Assembly: GCA_023489065.1 (NCBI GenBank)
Contig: JAMDCL010000150.1
Location: 392-5,883, forward strand
Direction of reading: 5' to 3'
Origin: Deltaproteobacteria bacterium
GTDB lineage: Bacteria > JAMCPX01
DNA length: 5,492 nucleotides
This document shows, one piece after another, positions 4,451 to 5,492 of this stretch. A program made the position numbers and the translations under genes. The notes under the pieces are model-generated. The model saw only the letters and a program-made list of their open reading frames with translations, was not told the DNA's origin and did no database searches. Each line of letters begins with the position of its first letter. Position 1 is the stretch's first letter.

Positions 4451-5492
4451 ATGGAATTTACAATAGATAAAAGAATTTTGCTGATAGAAGTAAGCAAGGT
4501 TATCGGTGCAACGGAGCGAAAAGCTACCATGCCTATTTTATCAAACATATTATTAAAAGCGGAGAAGGGAACTCTTAAGATAACGGGGACGGATTTGGAA
4601 GTAACGATAATAAGCAGTATCAACTGTAATATTGTATCGGAAGGGCAGGTATCCATTCCTGCAAAGAAATTTTATGATTATATCAGAGAATTGCCGGACA
4701 GGGACATCAATATAAAAAAAGAAGACGGTTTTATAGAGATCAGTACGGAAAAGATTTCCGGCAGATTAAAGGTGCTACAGGCAGAGGATTTTCCGCATAT
4801 AGACGAATATAAGGGAAATTATACGAAGGTATCGTATGAACAATTATTAAAGATGATAGACAAAACAATCTATGCAACGTCCATCGATGAAGTAAAATAT
4901 AGTTTAAACGGTGTTTATATAGAAAAGGCCCTCGATAGTCTGCGTTGTGTTGCAACTGACAGTCACCGTCTGGCGCTGTATGAGGATGAAAGTTTGAAAT
5001 CTATAGAGGGACTTACAAAAGGTATCATCGTTCCAAGAAAAGGCTTGTATGAAATAAAGAAAATAGGTACCGAAAATGAAATAAATATCGCGGTAGAAAA
5101 AAATAAAAATTTAATCGTCAATATAGGGAATACGATTATACAAATACGGTTACTGGATTATGATTTTCCGGACTATAAATCGGTTTTACCTTCCGAAACA
5201 AAAATAAATATAAAAATAAAAAAAGATGTTCTGGTGTCCGCTGTCAAAAGGGCACAATCGATATATCAGGAAAAAATATCGCGGGTTGTATTGAACATAC
5301 AGAAAGACACAATCATCGTCGAGAGCAACGAACCCGATATCGGTGAAGTAAAGGAAGAAATAGAGATCGACTATAAGGGTGATCCGCTGAAAATAGGGTT
5401 TAACGGCAAATACCTGCTCGATTGTTTGAACTCTATGGATGGAGAATTCGTATCCATGGGTTTCAATAACGAACAAAGCGCAAGTACGTTTT
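4451..5492 (+). CDS. dnaN: DNA polymerase III beta sliding clamp (3' end beyond the window)
   Basis: This encodes the ring-shaped clamp that tethers DNA polymerase III to the template and also binds MutS, MutL, ligase and Hda-type partners. It reads open for 347 residues to the window edge; the usual length is about 366-375, so roughly 20-25 residues are missing, including the conserved C-terminal MPMR-type segment that forms part of the partner-binding cleft. Three repeated clamp domains are visible: N-terminal (about 1-120, with MEFTIDK and MPILSNILLKAE at 27-38), central (about 128-245, with the cleft motif VATDSHRLAL at 167-176 and DYDFPDYKSVLP at 236-247), and C-terminal (from about 250, with FNGKYLLDCL at 317-326). 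The ATG at 4451 follows AGGAG (4440-4444) with six bases between. ATA is the main isoleucine codon. It lies 185 bases after dnaA on the same strand, the standard order. Confidence 0.97.
   Translation, partial: MEFTIDKRILLIEVSKVIGATERKATMPILSNILLKAEKGTLKITGTDLEVTIISSINCNIVSEGQVSIPAKKFYDYIRELPDRDINIKKEDGFIEISTEKISGRLKVLQAEDFPHIDEYKGNYTKVSYEQLLKMIDKTIYATSIDEVKYSLNGVYIEKALDSLRCVATDSHRLALYEDESLKSIEGLTKGIIVPRKGLYEIKKIGTENEINIAVEKNKNLIVNIGNTIIQIRLLDYDFPDYKSVLPSETKINIKIKKDVLVSAVKRAQSIYQEKISRVVLNIQKDTIIVESNEPDIGEVKEEIEIDYKGDPLKIGFNGKYLLDCLNSMDGEFVSMGFNNEQSASTF

Overview
This 5.5 kb window is a chromosomal replication-origin neighbourhood from a bacterium. It carries the 5' part of ileS, complete mgsA and mnmE (all on the minus strand), a 478-base divergent intergenic region, complete dnaA, a 185-base very AT-rich spacer, and dnaN, which runs off the right edge (plus strand). 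All five products are recognisable from conserved motifs. I see no mobile element, CRISPR array, rRNA or tRNA gene.

The organism cannot be named with confidence. The DnaN start (MEFTIDK...) and the DnaA sequence are reminiscent of Deltaproteobacteria in the broad sense or related anaerobic Gram-negative lineages, but this rests on memory of sequence style and not on a search. Coding is AT-leaning on the dnaA/dnaN side, and ATA is the commonest isoleucine codon in dnaN (26 of 47 by my count).

Left arm (1-2470, minus strand): transcription order is mnmE (tRNA wobble-uridine modification GTPase), mgsA (methylglyoxal synthase), ileS (isoleucyl-tRNA synthetase). The gaps are 68 and 191 bases. The 191-base ileS leader is packed with short perfect inverted repeats. 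Centre (2471-2948): a gene-free divergent region with overlapping candidate promoters, AT-rich tracts and DnaA-box-like 9-mers, including a convergent pair at 2847-2866. Right arm (2949-5492, plus strand): dnaA (initiator) and dnaN (sliding clamp). They are separated by a spacer of about 17% GC that holds further DnaA-box-like sites and, just before dnaN, a box followed by TTA-CTA-CTA-TTA. This resembles the DnaA-box plus DnaA-trio unwinding element described in Bacillus subtilis.

The most interesting reading is that this is a bipartite oriC flanking dnaA, with DnaA-box-like clusters on both sides of the gene and the likely melting site next to dnaN. The genes themselves are ordinary housekeeping genes. 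I found no evidence for a new multi-gene system; the origin architecture and the placement of mgsA are what merit a second look.
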